NCBI GenBank assembly: GCA_017429525.1
Contig: JAFROT010000030.1
Location: 49,776-113,775 of the forward strand
Source: Bacteroidaceae bacterium
Lineage (GTDB): Bacteria; Bacteroidota; Bacteroidia; Bacteroidales; Bacteroidaceae
Reading direction: 5' to 3'
Length of the DNA: 64,000 nucleotides
This document shows, in pieces, positions 17,814 through 27,927 of this stretch. Under the pieces are notes generated by a model. It had not been told where the DNA came from. It saw only the letters and a program-made list of their open reading frames with translations, and did no database searches. Made by a program: the position numbers and the translations under genes. How positions within the stretch are numbered: position 1 is the first letter of the stretch; the number at the start of each line of letters is the position of its first letter.

Positions 17814-17926
17814 TTTAAGGATTTAAGGATTTTATATTGCAGGACCTGGCAGATGGGTGCTCTCCCGGGAACGCTCGGCCAAGCATGCAAAATCATTAAA
17901 TCGGAAATCATTAAATCATTAAATCC
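17812..17926. repeat. Spacer bounded by imperfect inverted 8-bp phrase repeats
   Basis: GATTTAAGGATTTAAGGATT at the left and, inverted, AATCATTAAATCATTAAATC at the right differ at about one base in eight. The right arm ends 6 nt before the DUF2764 ATG. Confidence 0.7.
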
Positions 17927-17931
17927 AAGAT

Positions 17932-18777
17932 ATGGCAAACTACTATTGTTTCATGGCAGGCCTGCCGACGGTCAAGCTCAACGACTCACAGCCTCAGCAC
18001 ACGCTTCTCCAACTGAAAGAGGAGCTGGCCGACGTGCTGGAGCCACAGGACGCCCGACTGATGGAGCGCTACTTCCTGCGCTTCGATTGCGAGAACCTGG
18101 TGGCACTGCTGGCCGACGAGGAAGCAGAGCTCGACGGACGTGGCTGCTATGACCGTGAAGCCCTCAACCAGCTCATCGAGGAGGCACGCGCGATGGAAGG
18201 CACCGTCAAGGGCTTTCCCGCGTTCGTGGCCGACTTCGTGCGCGACTACGATGCCCACGCCGGGCAGACGAATTGGTTCGCACGCGACGCAGCCCTGCTG
18301 GCCTACTACGACTACGCTCGCGAATGCCCCAACGCAATGATGGCTGAGTGGTACGGCCTGAACTTCAATATCCTCAACATCCTCACCGCCCTCATCGCCC
18401 GCCGACAGGGATGGGCGCTGGCCGACTACGTGCAGGGCGACGGCGACGTCGTCGAAGCCTTGCTGAAGCAGGCGGGACAAGCTGACTTCGGCCTCAGCAC
18501 TGAGCTCGACTACATGAAAGACCTCATGCAGGCCGCCGAGGATACCGATCCCGTTGAGAAGGAGCGCAGAATCGACGCCATCCGCTGGAACTGGCTCGAG
18601 GAGAAGACATTCTTTGAGCCCTTCGACATCACGGCCCTCTTCGCCTACGTCGTTCGCAGCGAGATCCTCGAGCGCTGGGCTCTGCTCGACCCCGAGCTTG
18701 GCCGTCAGCGCTTCACCGAGATCATCGAGAACCTGCGCGGCGAGGCCAAAGTGCCCGAAGAATTTATTCGCAAATAG
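17932..18777 (+). CDS. V-ATPase-associated DUF2764 family protein
   Basis: A 281-residue, acidic, mostly helical soluble protein opening MANYYCFMAGLP, which is characteristic of DUF2764. This family is found in V-ATPase operons of Bacteroidetes, spirochaetes and Chlamydia, in the place where other operons carry subunit C. No separate subunit C or F gene is present here, so it probably caps the membrane rotor or replaces C; that is inference from position. No catalytic motif is visible. It lies between E and A on the same strand, inside the operon. Confidence 0.88.
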   Translation: MANYYCFMAGLPTVKLNDSQPQHTLLQLKEELADVLEPQDARLMERYFLRFDCENLVALLADEEAELDGRGCYDREALNQLIEEARAMEGTVKGFPAFVADFVRDYDAHAGQTNWFARDAALLAYYDYARECPNAMMAEWYGLNFNILNILTALIARRQGWALADYVQGDGDVVEALLKQAGQADFGLSTELDYMKDLMQAAEDTDPVEKERRIDAIRWNWLEEKTFFEPFDITALFAYVVRSEILERWALLDPELGRQRFTEIIENLRGEAKVPEEFIRK

Positions 18778-18778
18778 A

Positions 18779-19048
18779 GGGCCCTCCCCTCCCTGTCTTG
18801 AAGCGTCCGCTCGGCATCCCGAAGGGTGACGCTTGACACTTCAAGAAGCGTCGCAAAGCGCCGAGCGGTAGGGAGGGAGCGGTCACCTATCAAGATTTGA
18901 AAACGACTATAACAAATAAATAGAAAAAGTATCTACTCCACCTACCTAAAAGGGTAGCAAGGGAAAAAGAGGTTGACTCAATGTCAAACTTTCCGAGCGA
19001 CCGAGGTTTATCTGCTAAGCTGAGGACGGACAGGCAGGGGGGTGGGCC
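18779..19048. repeat. 270-bp spacer bounded by inverted GC-rich arms, with an inner CTTGAAG repeat hairpin
   Basis: The left arm GGGCCCTCCCCTCCCTGTC (18779-18797) and right arm GACAGGCAGGGGGGTGGGCC (19029-19048) are near reverse complements. Inside, 18797-18872 holds a second hairpin with the CTTGAAG...ACTTCAAG and CGCTCGGC...GCCGAGCG pairs. The phrase AAAAGTATCTACTCC is shared with the spacer before subunit D. Confidence 0.75.
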
Positions 19049-19059
19049 TTCTAATGATT

Positions 19060-20799
19060 ATGACAAAAGGAACAGTTAGCGGCGTTATCGCCAATATGGT
19101 AACGCTCCGCGTGGACGGACCGGTGAAGCAGGGAGAGATCTGCTATATCGAGACCGGCGGCGACCGCCTCATGAGCGAGGTCATCAAGGTCATCGGTCAG
19201 GACGTCTACGTGCAGGTATTCGAGAGCACACGCGGACTGCGCGTAGGTGCTACGGCCGAGTTCACAGGCCACATGCTCGAAGTGCAGCTCGCACCGGGCA
19301 TGCTCAGTAAGAACTTCGACGGTCTGCAGAACGACCTCGACAAGATGGAGGGCGTCTTCCTCAAGCGCGGACAGTACACCGACCCGCTCGACCGCGAGCG
19401 CCTGTGGGGCTTCGAGCCTATCGTCAAGGTGGGCGACAAAGTCATCGCCAGCGACTGGCTCGGGAAGGTCGAGGAGAACTCACAGCCCCTGAAGATTATG
19501 GCTCCCTTCCAGATGAAGGGTACGGCTACGGTCAAAAGCATCGTCAAGGCCGGCAAGTACAAGGTCGACGACACCATCGCCACGCTGACCCTCGAGGACG
19601 GCACCGACCTGGACGTCAACATGATCCAGCACTGGCCCGTGAAGTTCGCTATGACCAACTACCGCGAGAAGCCCCGTCCCTTCAAACTCCTCGAGACCAG
19701 CGTGCGCACCATCGATACGTTCAACCCTATCGTCGAAGGCGGTACGGGCTTCATCCCCGGTCCCTTCGGTACGGGCAAGACGGTGCTGCAGCACGCCATC
19801 TCCAAGCAGGCTGAGGCCGACATCGTGATCATCGCTGCCTGCGGTGAGCGTGCCAATGAGGTCGTAGAGATCTTCACCGAGTTCCCCGAGCTCGAAGACC
19901 CCCACACCGGCCGCAAGCTGATGGAGCGCACCATCATCATCGCCAACACGTCGAACATGCCTGTGGCTGCCCGTGAGGCTTCTGTCTACACCGCTATGAC
20001 GATGGCCGAGTACTACCGCTCGATGGGCCTGCGCGTCCTGCTGATGGCCGACTCCACTTCTCGTTGGGCACAGGCTCTGCGTGAGATGTCCAACCGTATG
20101 GAGGAGCTGCCTGGCCCCGACGCTTTCCCGATGGACCTCTCGGCTCTGATTTCCAACTTCTACGGCCGCGCCGGATATGTCTATCTGAACAACGGCCAGA
20201 CAGGCTCCATCACCTTCCTCGGAACGGTTTCGCCTGCCGGCGGTAACCTGAAGGAGCCCGTCACAGAGAGCACCAAGAAGGTGGCTCGCTGCTTCTACGG
20301 ACTGGAACAGGAGCGTGCCGACAAGAAACGCTATCCTGCCGTCAATCCTATCGATTCCTACTCCAAGTACCTCGAGTACCCCGAGTTTGCCGAGTACATC
20401 AAGGGCCACATCAACGAAGAGTGGATCCCGAAGGTATTGGCCCTGAAGACCCGCATGCAGCGCGGTAAGGAGATTGCCGAGCAGATCAACATCCTCGGTG
20501 ATGACGGCGTACCCGTTGACTACCACGTTACGTTCTGGAAGTCAGAGGTTATCGACTATGTCATCCTGCAGCAGGATGCTTTCGACGAGGTCGATGCCGT
20601 CACGCCCCTCGAGCGTCAGGAAGAGATCCTCAACATGGTCACCACAATCTGCGAGCACGACTTCCAGTTCGACACCTTCCTCGAGGCCACCGACTTCTTC
20701 CGCAAGCTCATCAACCTGTGCAAGCAGTGGAACTACTGCAAGTACAAGAGCGACGAGTACTACGACTTCAAGAAACAGATTGAGGAATTCATTAAATAA
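19060..20799 (+). CDS. atpA: V-type ATP synthase/ATPase catalytic subunit A
   Basis: Catalytic subunit of the V1 head. It has 579 residues from ATG 19060 ([14 protein letters not shown]), the start that best matches family members; ATG 19054 and GTG 19042 are in frame upstream, the last inside the repeat arm. The Walker A GPFGTGKT has K240, followed by the GER segment (CGERANEV), and the long non-homologous insert of A subunits (about 110-185) is present. It lies between DUF2764 and B. Whether the enzyme makes or uses ATP cannot be decided from this gene. Confidence 0.97.
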   Translation: MTKGTVSGVIANMVTLRVDGPVKQGEICYIETGGDRLMSEVIKVIGQDVYVQVFESTRGLRVGATAEFTGHMLEVQLAPGMLSKNFDGLQNDLDKMEGVFLKRGQYTDPLDRERLWGFEPIVKVGDKVIASDWLGKVEENSQPLKIMAPFQMKGTATVKSIVKAGKYKVDDTIATLTLEDGTDLDVNMIQHWPVKFAMTNYREKPRPFKLLETSVRTIDTFNPIVEGGTGFIPGPFGTGKTVLQHAISKQAEADIVIIAACGERANEVVEIFTEFPELEDPHTGRKLMERTIIIANTSNMPVAAREASVYTAMTMAEYYRSMGLRVLLMADSTSRWAQALREMSNRMEELPGPDAFPMDLSALISNFYGRAGYVYLNNGQTGSITFLGTVSPAGGNLKEPVTESTKKVARCFYGLEQERADKKRYPAVNPIDSYSKYLEYPEFAEYIKGHINEEWIPKVLALKTRMQRGKEIAEQINILGDDGVPVDYHVTFWKSEVIDYVILQQDAFDEVDAVTPLERQEEILNMVTTICEHDFQFDTFLEATDFFRKLINLCKQWNYCKYKSDEYYDFKKQIEEFIK

Positions 20800-20810
20800 G
20801 TTGACAAGCA

Positions 20811-20894
20811 AACAAGTTGACGAGTAGACAAGTTGATTCTCTATGCAATCACCGTCACACGTCAAGAAGCCAAGCATCAACTCGTCAACTTGTT
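20811..20894. repeat. A-B spacer bounded by 14-nt inverted repeats
   Basis: AACAAGTTGACGAG (20811-20824) and CTCGTCAACTTGTT (20881-20894) are exact reverse complements; further partial copies of the GTTGAC phrase extend both ends up to the subunit B start. Confidence 0.85.
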
Positions 20895-20924
20895 AACTCG
20901 TCAACTCGTCAACTATATAAAACT

Positions 20925-22247
20925 ATGGCACAAGCATTTCAGAAAATCTATACAAAGATCAGCCAGATCACGAAAGCAACTTGTTCGCTGAAGGCGACGG
21001 GCGTAGGCTACGACGAACTGGCCACCATCGACGGCAAGTTGGCCCAGGTGGTGAAAATCATTGGCGACGACGTGACGCTGCAGGTGTTCGAAGGCACGGG
21101 CGGCATCCCCACCAACGCCGAGGTGGTCTTCCTCGGTAAAGCTCCGACCCTGAAGGTCAGCGAGCAGCTGGCCGGTCGCTTCTTCAACGCCTACGGACAG
21201 CCTATCGACGGCGGACCAGCCATCGAGGGTAAGGAAATCGAGATTGGCGGCCCCAGCGTGAACCCCGTGCGCCGCAAGCAGCCCAGTGAGCTCATCGCAA
21301 CGGGTATTGCCGGTATCGACCTGAACAACACGCTCGTCTCTGGCCAGAAGATTCCTTTCTTCGCCGACCCCGACCAGCCCTTCAACGAGGTGATGGCTAT
21401 GGTGGCCCTGCGTGCTAAGGTCGACAAGATCATCCTCGGCGGCATGGGTATGACCAACGACGACTACTATTTCTTCCGCAACACATTCTCCAACGCCGGT
21501 GCCCTCGACCGCATCATCTCGTTCATGAACACCACCGAGGACCCCGCCGTAGAGCGTCTGCTCATCCCCGATATGGCGCTGGCTGCTGCCGAGTACTTCG
21601 CCGTCGAGAAGCACGAGACCGTGCTCGTCCTGCTGACCGATATGACTTCGTATGCCGACTCGCTCGCCATCGTGTCGAACCGCATGGACCAGATTCCTTC
21701 GAAGGACTCTATGCCCGGTTCGCTCTACTCCGACCTGGCCAAGATCTACGAGAAGGCCGTGCAGTTCCCCGAGAGCGCTGGTGGCGGCTCCATCACCATC
21801 ATCGCTGTGACCACCCTCTCGGGCGGCGACATCACGCACGCCGTGCCCGACAACACGGGTTACATCACCGAGGGTCAGCTCTACCTGCGCCGCGACTCCG
21901 ACGTCGGTAAGGTCATCGTCGACCCCTTCCGCTCGCTGTCACGTCTGAAGCAGCTCGTGGCCGGAAAGAAGACGCGCAAGGACCACTCGCAGGTCATGAA
22001 CGCGGCTATCCGTCTTTACTCCGACGCCGCCAACGCCAAGACCAAGCTCGAGAACGGTTTCGACCTCACCGACTACGACAACCGCTGCCTCGACTTCGCG
22101 AAGGACTACGCTACGGCCATCCTGGCCATCGACGTCAACGTGGACACCACCGAGATGCTCGACGTCACGTGGAAGCTCTTCCGCAAGTACTTCAAGCTCG
22201 AGGAGGTCAACATCAAGAAGGAGTTCACCGATATTTACTGGAAATAG
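20925..22247 (+). CDS. atpB: V-type ATP synthase/ATPase subunit B
   Basis: Non-catalytic nucleotide-binding subunit of the V1 hexamer. It has 440 residues from ATG 20925 (MAQAFQKIYTKISQITKA); 36 upstream in-frame codons come from the repeat spacer and are rejected. It lacks a true Walker A, as expected, and has the B-type segments FADPDQPFNEV, TDMTSYADSL and GSLYSDLAKIYE plus the arginine-finger region SRL. It is transcribed with A and followed by another inverted-repeat spacer before D. Confidence 0.96.
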   Translation: MAQAFQKIYTKISQITKATCSLKATGVGYDELATIDGKLAQVVKIIGDDVTLQVFEGTGGIPTNAEVVFLGKAPTLKVSEQLAGRFFNAYGQPIDGGPAIEGKEIEIGGPSVNPVRRKQPSELIATGIAGIDLNNTLVSGQKIPFFADPDQPFNEVMAMVALRAKVDKIILGGMGMTNDDYYFFRNTFSNAGALDRIISFMNTTEDPAVERLLIPDMALAAAEYFAVEKHETVLVLLTDMTSYADSLAIVSNRMDQIPSKDSMPGSLYSDLAKIYEKAVQFPESAGGGSITIIAVTTLSGGDITHAVPDNTGYITEGQLYLRRDSDVGKVIVDPFRSLSRLKQLVAGKKTRKDHSQVMNAAIRLYSDAANAKTKLENGFDLTDYDNRCLDFAKDYATAILAIDVNVDTTEMLDVTWKLFRKYFKLEEVNIKKEFTDIYWK

Positions 22248-22248
22248 T

Positions 22249-22373
22249 GGACCCTCCCCCCGCCCTCCCTTGTAGGGAGGGGGTGGTCACTCTCAAGAAA
22301 TGACTCAAATTAGTAACCAATAGCAAAAGTATCTACTCCCCGCCCTACAAGGGAGGGGCAGGGGGGTGGGTCC
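22249..22373. repeat. B-D spacer bounded by inverted CCCTCCCTTGTAGGG-type arms
   Basis: The left arm (22249-22277) and right arm (22343-22373) are reverse complements with a few mismatches, and each arm also folds on itself. The right arm stops 6 nt before the subunit D ATG, in the same layout as before subunit A. Confidence 0.8.
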
Positions 22374-22379
22374 TATCTT

Positions 22380-23063
22380 ATGGCTATCAAATTTCAATAC
22401 AACAAGACATCGCTCCAGCAGATTGAGAAGCAGCTGAAGATGCGACAGCGGACCTTGCCTATCATCAAGAACAAGGAGACCGCGCTGCGTCTGGAGGTGA
22501 AGCGCTGCAAGGAAGAGGTCGTCGCGTTGGAGGCGAAGCTGCAAGAGCAAATAGCCGGCTACGAGCGCATGTACGCCCTCTGGGGCGAGTTTGACGCCTC
22601 GCTGGTCGAGCTGAAGGACGTCGAGATGGATGTGAAGAAGATTGCGGGCGTGCGCGTTCCCATCTTGAAGAACATCAAGCTCGAGGCCAAGCCCTTCGGC
22701 ATCTTCAGTGCCCCCAAATGGTACTTCGACGGCATCAACCTGCTCAACGGCCTGGCCAAGACAGCCGTAGAGCGCGAGTTCGCCGTTGCCAAGTGCGACC
22801 TGTTGGACCATGCACGCCGCAAGACCACCCAGAAGGTGAACCTCTTCGAGAAGGTTCAGATTCCAGGCTTCCAGGAAGCGGTGCGCAAGATCAAGCGATT
22901 CATGGAGGACGAGGAGAACCTCTCCAAGTCGTCCCAGAAGATTCTGAAGTCGCTGCAAGAGAAGCGGCGCGATGCCGACGGCAATGGCATTGACGATGCC
23001 GACGATGCCGCAGCAATGGCCGCAGCCCTGAGCGCACAGATGAAGGAAGGAGGTGACGCATGA
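22380..23063 (+). CDS. atpD: V-type ATP synthase/ATPase subunit D
   Basis: Central rotor shaft. It has 227 residues: long N-terminal and C-terminal helices forming the coiled-coil shaft (about 5-75 and 125-205), with family segment KTSLQQIEKQLKMRQRTLP. The C-terminus carries an extra acidic tail with DADGNGIDDADD, which looks like a single Ca-binding type loop; a chance resemblance is possible. The stop overlaps the start of subunit I (ATGA at 23060), so the two are translationally coupled. Confidence 0.95.
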   Translation: MAIKFQYNKTSLQQIEKQLKMRQRTLPIIKNKETALRLEVKRCKEEVVALEAKLQEQIAGYERMYALWGEFDASLVELKDVEMDVKKIAGVRVPILKNIKLEAKPFGIFSAPKWYFDGINLLNGLAKTAVEREFAVAKCDLLDHARRKTTQKVNLFEKVQIPGFQEAVRKIKRFMEDEENLSKSSQKILKSLQEKRRDADGNGIDDADDAAAMAAALSAQMKEGGDA

Positions 23064-24883
23064 TTGAGAAAATGAAGAAACTCACGTTCCTGGTCTATCA
23101 CCGGGAATATGATGAATTCCTGCATCGCCTGCAGGAGCTCGGCGTCATGCACGTCGAAGGCGGCACCCTCGCCGAGGGGCAGTCGGAAGCCGTGACAGCC
23201 GATATGGCCGCCATCCGCCGTATCGACAGCCTCCTCAAGCAGATGGAGGAGCTGAAAGACTCCGCTGCGCCTGCCTCCACATCTTCCTACGAGAGCAGCG
23301 CTACTCCCGACGAGTGCATAGCGGAGTTGGAAGCAGCCTTTACCCGTCAGTCTGTGCTCGTCGGTCGCGAGAAGGTACTGTCCGAGCAGATCGAGACACT
23401 GACGCCCTGGGGCGAGTTCGACCCTGCCGACGTGCGCCGGCAGATGGCCGCCGCAGGTTGCGCGATGCACTTCTTCACCGCTCCCACAAAGACTTTCAAG
23501 AAGGAGATTGAGCCCAACTTCACCGTCGAAGCCGTCAACGAGGTTAAGGGCACGACCTACTTCGTCGCCATCACGCGGGGCAAGGAACTGCAGTTGCCCG
23601 CCACAGCAGTCACGCTGCCCGAAGCTTCGCTCAGCGCCCTCCGTGCTGAGCACGAGGCGATATCAGCCTCTCTGGCCGAGACGGCGACACAGCTACAGCA
23701 GCTCACGGCGGCTCACACGACCGCACTCGAGTCCTACCGCGACGAATTGCAGTCGCGCATGGACTTCGACAACGTGCGTTTCGGCACCGAGACCGCAGCC
23801 GACGACCACCTGATGGTCCTACGTGGCTGGGTGCCTGCCAAGAAGCAGGACGAGCTGCAAGCCGCCTTCGCCGACAGCGGAGCGTGGTTTGAGTTCTCAG
23901 ACCCACAGCCCGGCGACGACATCCCCATCTGCCTGAAGAACAACCGCTTCTTCCGTCTGTTCGAGATGTTCACCGAGCTGTATATGCTGCCGAAGTACAA
24001 CGAGCTCGACCTCACGCCTTTCCTGGCGCCCTTCTACATCCTCTTCTTCGGTCTCTGCCTGGGCGATTCAGGCTACGGCCTGTTCATCACGCTGGCCGTG
24101 CTGGCCGTGAAGTATTTCAAGAAGGACCTCAGCAAGAGCCTGAAGGCAGCGATGAACCTGCTGCTCATCCTGGGCATCTCGGCCTTCTTCTGCGGCCTGC
24201 TCTCGGGCGCCTTCTTCGGCTTCAACCTCTACGACCTGAACGTGCCTCTGTTCGACCGCATCGGAAATGCCGTGCATCTGGACAACAGCCAGATGTTCAA
24301 CCTCTCGCTCATCCTCGGCTTCATCCAGATCATCTTCGGTATGTGCCTGAAGGCCTACAACCAGACCATCCAACTCGGGTTCCGCTATTCGGTGGCCACG
24401 ATCGGCTGGATGATGGTCATCCTCTCGCTGGCCGTTGTGCTGCTCATGCCCGCCTACTCGGGTATCGCCAAGTGGTTCACCTACGCCGGGCTCATACTGG
24501 CCTTCTGCTACAACAGCCCTGAGCGCTACCAGAAGAACCCCGCCACAGGCTTCCTGCTCAACGTGGGCACAGGAATCTGGGATGCCTACAACACCGCCAC
24601 CGGCATGCTGGGCGACATGCTCTCTTATGTCCGCCTCTTCGCGCTCGGCCTCTCGGGCGGCATCCTCGCTACGGTCTTCGATAGTCTGGCAACGGGTCTG
24701 GCTCCTGACAACGCCATCCTCGGTCCTATCGTTATGGTGCTCATCTTCGTCGTCGGGCATGCGCTGAACATGTTCATGAATGTCCTCGGCGCCTTTGTCC
24801 ACCCGATGCGACTCACCTTCGTGGAGTTCTTCAAGAACGCTGGCTACGAGGGAGGCGGCAACGCCTACAGGCCGTTTAAGTGA
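23060..24883 (+). CDS. atpI: V-type ATP synthase/ATPase subunit I
   Basis: Membrane stator subunit (homologue of eukaryotic subunit a) that forms the ion half-channels beside the K ring. It has 607 residues: N-terminal cytoplasmic part with coiled coils (about 1-320) and about seven membrane helices from about residue 322. The key arginine region is probably in the segment LSYVRLFALGLSGGI, matching the conserved R of the family. Start ATG 23060 overlaps the D stop. The spacer after it (24884-24976) holds GAATGAAAAGTGAAGAATG phrases and no gene. Confidence 0.95.
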   Translation: MIEKMKKLTFLVYHREYDEFLHRLQELGVMHVEGGTLAEGQSEAVTADMAAIRRIDSLLKQMEELKDSAAPASTSSYESSATPDECIAELEAAFTRQSVLVGREKVLSEQIETLTPWGEFDPADVRRQMAAAGCAMHFFTAPTKTFKKEIEPNFTVEAVNEVKGTTYFVAITRGKELQLPATAVTLPEASLSALRAEHEAISASLAETATQLQQLTAAHTTALESYRDELQSRMDFDNVRFGTETAADDHLMVLRGWVPAKKQDELQAAFADSGAWFEFSDPQPGDDIPICLKNNRFFRLFEMFTELYMLPKYNELDLTPFLAPFYILFFGLCLGDSGYGLFITLAVLAVKYFKKDLSKSLKAAMNLLLILGISAFFCGLLSGAFFGFNLYDLNVPLFDRIGNAVHLDNSQMFNLSLILGFIQIIFGMCLKAYNQTIQLGFRYSVATIGWMMVILSLAVVLLMPAYSGIAKWFTYAGLILAFCYNSPERYQKNPATGFLLNVGTGIWDAYNTATGMLGDMLSYVRLFALGLSGGILATVFDSLATGLAPDNAILGPIVMVLIFVVGHALNMFMNVLGAFVHPMRLTFVEFFKNAGYEGGGNAYRPFK

Positions 24884-24958
24884 ATAATGAAGAATGAAAA
24901 GTGAAGAATGATAATCACCTTTCTATATCAGTAAAAAGTAAAATAATCAAATAATTAA

Positions 24959-25444
<486 letters not shown>

Positions 25445-25467
25445 TTTCTGCAACGAACGATACCCCC

Positions 25468-25510
25468 ACGAGCTCCCAAGCCGTTGCGCCTGGGGGCTCG
25501 TTGCGTTTTC
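25468..25510 (+). terminator. Terminator of the V-ATPase operon
   Basis: ACGAGCTCCCA (25468-25478) pairs with TGGGGGCTCGT (25491-25501), with one mismatch, followed by TGCGTTTTC. It lies 24 nt after the subunit K stop. Confidence 0.75.
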
Positions 25511-25579
25511 TCCCCCCGAGGATAGGGAAACCCTCCGCCGTTTTAGGATAAATCCTTCTTCCGCCTCGTCGCAAACGCG

Positions 25580-25587
25580 TACCTTTG
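25580..25587 (+). promoter_or_regulatory. Bacteroidetes -7 box (TACCTTTG) for the barrel protein
   Basis: A perfect match 31 nt before the ATG at 25618; no clear -33 box. Confidence 0.65.
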
Positions 25588-25617
25588 CCCTTGCAAACCC
25601 CTAAAAACGTTACGACG

Positions 25618-26349
25618 ATGAAGAAAATGATCCTTACCCTCGCCTGCTGCCTGGCCGCGCTGACGGCCGCAGCTCAATATCGTCCGGGCTATCGCATCGA
25701 ACGCCCGCGCACCGTTCACGCCGTCCGCACCCCGGCGCCGGCACCCCCCGTCCGCAGTCGCTACGCCAGTCGCTACGGCGGGCGCTACGCCAGCGGCTTC
25801 CACTACAACGACGCCTACTTCGGCCTCCGGCTGGGGCTGGGCCTGGCCTCCGTACGCACGAACGACCCCTACCTCGACGGCGGGCGCGTCAAAGCGGGTC
25901 TCAACATCGGCGCCGTAGGCGGCTTCCAGATAGGCCGCTACGTCCCGCTCTACCTCGAGACCGGCCTCTACTACCTCGAGAAAGGCGGGCGCGGGCGCGA
26001 TGACGGCTACTCGTTCACCTACGGCCTCCACTACCTCGAAGTGCCCCTCCTGTTCAAGTACCGTATCGACGTCACCCCGTGGACGAGCGTGCAGCCCTTC
26101 GCAGGCGTCTATGGTGCCGTCGGCGTGGCCGGCCACATCAAGGATTTCGGCCTGCGCGAGGCCTACAGCAGCTTCGACGACGAGGGCTTCCGCCGCTGGG
26201 ACGGCGGCCTGCGACTCGGCCTCGGCCTGCAGTGGCGCCACCTCTATGCCGAGATGGCCTACGACGTCGGCCTGGCCAACATCAGCCACGACTATTTCGA
26301 TGATGTCCACACCGGCTGCTTCACCGCCACCGTTGGCGTGAACTTCTGA
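25618..26349 (+). CDS. Outer-membrane beta-barrel protein (PorT/OMP_b-brl_2-like)
   Basis: A 243-residue secreted protein with signal peptide (MKKMILTLACCLAALTAAAQ), an Arg/Tyr/Pro-rich linker (about 20-65), then alternating amphipathic strands (FGLRLGLGLASV, GLNIGAVGGFQIG, YLETGLYYLEKG) and a terminal strand ending GVNF, typical of small outer-membrane barrels of Bacteroidetes. Start ATG 25618 is chosen over upstream codons by the signal peptide and by the promoter at 25580. It is a single-gene unit with its own terminator. Function is not known; small barrels of this type may be structural or part of secretion machinery. Confidence 0.87.
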   Translation: MKKMILTLACCLAALTAAAQYRPGYRIERPRTVHAVRTPAPAPPVRSRYASRYGGRYASGFHYNDAYFGLRLGLGLASVRTNDPYLDGGRVKAGLNIGAVGGFQIGRYVPLYLETGLYYLEKGGRGRDDGYSFTYGLHYLEVPLLFKYRIDVTPWTSVQPFAGVYGAVGVAGHIKDFGLREAYSSFDDEGFRRWDGGLRLGLGLQWRHLYAEMAYDVGLANISHDYFDDVHTGCFTATVGVNF

Positions 26350-26384
26350 GCGCCGGACAAGCCGCTTGCCTGCACGCAGGGACA

Positions 26385-26415
26385 CGGAGGAGACGCGTAG
26401 CGTGCGTCTCCTCCG
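26385..26415 (+). terminator. 12-bp GC-rich hairpin after the barrel gene
   Basis: CGGAGGAGACGC (26385-26396) and GCGTCTCCTCCG (26404-26415) are perfect arms with a 7-nt loop and a short T-rich tail. A second hairpin (GGTGCGG/CCGCACC, 26428-26446) follows. The rest of 26350-26609 shows no gene. Confidence 0.6.
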
Positions 26416-26609
26416 CTTTCCGTGTAGGGTGCGGCTCCGCCGCACCTAAGCGCACCTCCGTGCCTTTGTGCCTGAGATTCATTCCAAATCGCTCGAAGAG
26501 GCATCCCTCTTCCGGGGAGCAACTGCACCGCTTCAACACGCGGGTACGAACAAGCAGAACGTTGAAAATTATTAATTAATAAGCCTCAGCAAACATTATC
26601 TTATCGTTT

Positions 26610-26643
26610 TTTGCGCACATTCCACAAAAAAGTCGTACCTTTG
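26610..26643 (+). promoter_or_regulatory. Promoter of pyrE
   Basis: TTTG at 26610-26613 and TACCTTTG at 26636-26643, separated by 22 nt, slightly longer than the usual 19-21. The pyrE ATG is 44 nt downstream. Confidence 0.7.
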
Positions 26644-26686
26644 CGCCCGGAAAAGGTATCAACAAAGAACGAAAGATAAAAGTGAT

Positions 26687-27319
26687 ATGAAGACATTGGA
26701 AAAAATCTTTGCAGCCAAGCTGCTGAAAGTGAAAGCAATCAAGCTTCAGCCTACCAACCCCTTCACCTGGGCATCGGGTTGGAAGTCACCCTTCTACTGC
26801 GACAACCGCAAGACCCTCTCCTACCCCGAGCTGCGCTCCTTCGTCAAGATTGAGACGGCACGCATCATCCTCGAGCGCTTCCCTGAGGCCGACGCCATCG
26901 CCGGCGTCGCCACAGGCGCCATCCCTCAGGGCGCCCTCGTGGCCGACGAGCTGGCCCTGCCCTTCGTCTACGTCCGCTCGAAACCTAAGGATCACGGCCT
27001 CGAGAACCTCATCGAGGGCGAGCTCAAGCCCGGCATGAAGGTCGTCGTCGTCGAAGACCTCATCTCGACGGGCGGCAGCAGCCTCAAGGCCGTTGAAGCC
27101 ATCCGCAACAACGCCTGCGACGTCATCGGTATGGTGGCCGCCTACACCTACAGCTTCGACGTCGCCAACAAAGCCTTCAAGGACGCCGGCGTAGAGCTCA
27201 TCACCCTCACCAACTACGAGGCCGTCGTGGCCGAAGCCCTGCGCATCGGCTACATCAAGGAGAGCGACGTCGAGCTCCTCAATGAATGGCGCCGCGATCC
27301 CGCCCACTGGCAGATCTGA
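26687..27319 (+). CDS. pyrE: Orotate phosphoribosyltransferase
   Basis: Joins orotate to PRPP to give OMP in pyrimidine synthesis. It has 210 residues, normal for PyrE. The PRPP-binding motif VVVVEDLISTGGSS is present, together with the substrate-loop segment YVRSKPKDHG and the N-terminal segment PFTWASGWKSPFYCDNR. It opens a cluster with a SRPBCC protein, argH, a lipoprotein and upp; upp is a second pyrimidine phosphoribosyltransferase, so the cluster has a nucleotide and arginine theme. Confidence 0.97.
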   Translation: MKTLEKIFAAKLLKVKAIKLQPTNPFTWASGWKSPFYCDNRKTLSYPELRSFVKIETARIILERFPEADAIAGVATGAIPQGALVADELALPFVYVRSKPKDHGLENLIEGELKPGMKVVVVEDLISTGGSSLKAVEAIRNNACDVIGMVAAYTYSFDVANKAFKDAGVELITLTNYEAVVAEALRIGYIKESDVELLNEWRRDPAHWQI

Positions 27320-27358
27320 GCCACCACCGCTTAAGAGCCATAAAACACACCATACATT

Positions 27359-27841
27359 ATGACAAAGTACGAAAGCAACATAAAACAAGTACACTTCCCG
27401 CAGTCGTCCATCTTCGCCAAGCTGGCCGACCTGCGCAACCTGCAGGTCATCAAGGAGCGCGCGGCCGACCCCGCCTTCATCGACAACCTCCGCGCCTCAG
27501 GGCAGGTGCCTGAGGACAAGATCGACAAGATTGCAGACCTCGCCTCGCGGCTCGAGTTCACGGCCGACACCATCAGCATCCCCGACACCCCGCTCGGGCC
27601 CATCGCCCTGCGCATCGTCGAGCGCGACGAGCCCAAGTGCGTCAAGTTCGAGGTGCAGGGAGCGCCCGTAGCCGCCAACCTCTGGATCCAGGTGCTGCCC
27701 ACCTCCACCTACGAGAGCAAGATGAAATGCACCGTCGGCGCCGACCTCAACTTCTTCATCAAGCAGATGGCCAAGAAGCCCCTGCAGGAAGGCGTCGAGA
27801 AGCTGGCCGACATGCTCTCCATGATTCCCTACGGGATGTAA
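27359..27841 (+). CDS. SRPBCC (START-like) family protein
   Basis: A 160-residue soluble protein with a likely helix-grip fold: an opening strand (YESNIKQVHFP), a helical segment with LADLRNLQVIKERAADPAF, then antiparallel strands and a long C-terminal helix (LQEGVEKLADMLSMIPYG). Such folds bind hydrophobic ligands in a central cavity. Homologues are commonly found between pyrE and argH in Bacteroidetes, but no function is established that I know of. No catalytic residues stand out. It lies 39 nt after pyrE on the same strand. Confidence 0.8.
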   Translation: MTKYESNIKQVHFPQSSIFAKLADLRNLQVIKERAADPAFIDNLRASGQVPEDKIDKIADLASRLEFTADTISIPDTPLGPIALRIVERDEPKCVKFEVQGAPVAANLWIQVLPTSTYESKMKCTVGADLNFFIKQMAKKPLQEGVEKLADMLSMIPYGM

Positions 27842-27927
27842 GCCGCCCCCAACGCCCTGTGCATCAGCGAGGGAGCAGCCATTCGTAAAGCAAGAAAACG
27901 CCAAAAAGTCTGAGAAGCTAAGAAGTT

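Noticed and set aside
22960-23010. EF-hand in V-ATPase subunit D (DADGNGIDDADD)
   Set aside because: Only one loop without flanking helices of the right type; kept as a remark, not a feature.
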